A stretch of 5,221 bases of DNA from Caldilineaceae bacterium (lineage in GTDB: Bacteria > Chloroflexota > Anaerolineae > Caldilineales > Caldilineaceae): the NCBI GenBank assembly GCA_015494005.1, contig WGCB01000498.1, forward strand, positions 1-5,221, in the 5' to 3' direction. Shown here one piece after another: positions 4,651 through 5,221 of the stretch; the stretch's first letter is position 1, and every line of letters starts with the position of its first letter. Position numbers and translations under genes: made by a program. The notes under the pieces were generated by a model that ran no database searches, was not told the origin of the DNA, and worked only from the letters and a program-made list of their open reading frames with translations.

Positions 4651-5221
4651 ATGTCCAGACAACAGCTCGTCTCCGTCATCCTGGCCGACGACCATCACAT
4701 CGTCCGGCGAGGATTGGCCGCGCTCCTGCAGATGAGCGGCCGCTACCAGGTGGTGGACGAGGCCTGCGACGGCGAGGAGGCCCTCCACTGCGCCCAGCGC
4801 ACCCAGGCAGACGTGGTCATCCTGGACCTCTCCATGCCCCGGATGAACGGCCTGGAGACCCTGCGCCGTCTCAGCCGCCGCCTGCCCAAGATGAAAAAGC
4901 TGGTTCTCTCCATGTACGACGACACCGCCTTCGTGGTCCAGGCCCTGCGGGGCGGGGCGGACGGCTACATCCTCAAGCATGCCATGGAGGACGAGCTGTT
5001 CCGGGCCCTGGACGCCATCCTGCGGGGGGAGCGCTACATCGGCGCGGCCATCGAGCTGGAGGACCTGGACACCCAGCTGGCCACCTTCGTGGAGATCCTC
5101 ACACCCCGGGAGCGGGAGATCCTGCAGCTCATCGCGGAGGGCTACACCACCAACGAGATCGCCCAGATCCTCTGCATCAGCCCCCACACCGCCAACCGTC
5201 ACCGGGCCAACATCCTGCAGA
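4651..5221 (+). CDS. NarL/LuxR-type response regulator, 3' end missing
   Basis: The gene runs off the window after 190 codons, probably within about 20-30 residues of its end. The receiver domain (about residues 7-122) has all the expected residues: the acidic pair Asp13-Asp14 (LADDHHIVRRGL), the phospho-acceptor Asp59 (VVILDLSMPRMNGLE), Ser87 and Lys109 (GYILKH). The LuxR-type helix-turn-helix begins at about residue 150 (LTPREREILQLIAEGYTTNE) and continues through the recognition-helix region SPHTANRHRANILQ. It should bind DNA as a dimer after phosphorylation by the kinase encoded 30 bases upstream, whose HisKA_3 class is the usual partner of this regulator class. The start is chosen because the N-terminus fits the receiver fold; only a weak ribosome site (AGGA, 4639-4642) precedes it, so it may be translated partly by coupling to the kinase. 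Its targets are unknown; the SPFH module upstream is a reasonable candidate but unproven. Confidence 0.94.
   Translation, partial: MSRQQLVSVILADDHHIVRRGLAALLQMSGRYQVVDEACDGEEALHCAQRTQADVVILDLSMPRMNGLETLRRLSRRLPKMKKLVLSMYDDTAFVVQALRGGADGYILKHAMEDELFRALDAILRGERYIGAAIELEDLDTQLATFVEILTPREREILQLIAEGYTTNEIAQILCISPHTANRHRANILQ

Noticed and set aside
2899..5202. A 767-codon open frame on the minus strand opposite the kinase and response regulator
   Set aside because: It lies exactly opposite two genes with complete catalytic motifs. Its translation is rich in Gln, His, Gly and Leu without any recognisable domain, as expected from the complement of GC-rich codons.

Overview
The window is GC-rich (roughly two-thirds G+C by eye). 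It holds five genes, all on the + strand and reading left to right, the last one cut by the window end. Long stop-free frames on the opposite strand and in other + frames are by-products of the GC-rich third codon positions. The combination of high GC, a degenerate GAATGCG heptamer array between genes, multi-GAF histidine kinases of the HisKA_3 type and partly SD-less starts suggests a member of the Chloroflexota (for example a Caldilinea/Litorilinea-like bacterium). This is inference from style; there is no rRNA or other marker here.

Left part (1-2804): three genes that look like a membrane-stress or membrane-organisation module. The first (93-656) encodes a small protein with two transmembrane helices, a possible winged-helix segment and a C-terminal four-cysteine zinc ribbon. 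The second (846-1568) encodes a soluble, mostly helical coiled-coil protein with an acidic tail that I cannot assign to a named family. The third (1746-2804) encodes a YdjI-type SPFH/Band 7 protein whose C-terminus is an excisionase-like helix-turn-helix joined by a Gly/Met/Gln-rich linker. In Bacillus subtilis, YdjI works with membrane and zinc-ribbon proteins (YdjG/YdjH) to bring PspA to the membrane. No PspA gene is visible here, so the coiled-coil protein may fill that place, but this is only inferred.

Right part (2805-5221): a two-component system. A soluble GAF-GAF-HisKA_3-HATPase_c histidine kinase (2926-4620) is followed after 30 bases by a NarL/LuxR-type response regulator (from 4651, incomplete at its 3' end). 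They very likely form one transcription unit.

The non-coding gaps are unusually structured for their length. A two-tier hairpin (785-827) sits just before the ribosome binding site of the coiled-coil gene. Eleven tandem heptamers (1578-1653), bracketed by a perfect 10-base direct repeat, and three copies of GTTGAGCYAYA lie between the coiled-coil and SPFH genes. A perfect 13-bp hairpin (extendable to 16 bp) ends only 14 bases before the start codon of the kinase, which has no recognisable Shine-Dalgarno sequence. No RNA gene, CRISPR array, insertion sequence or origin was found.
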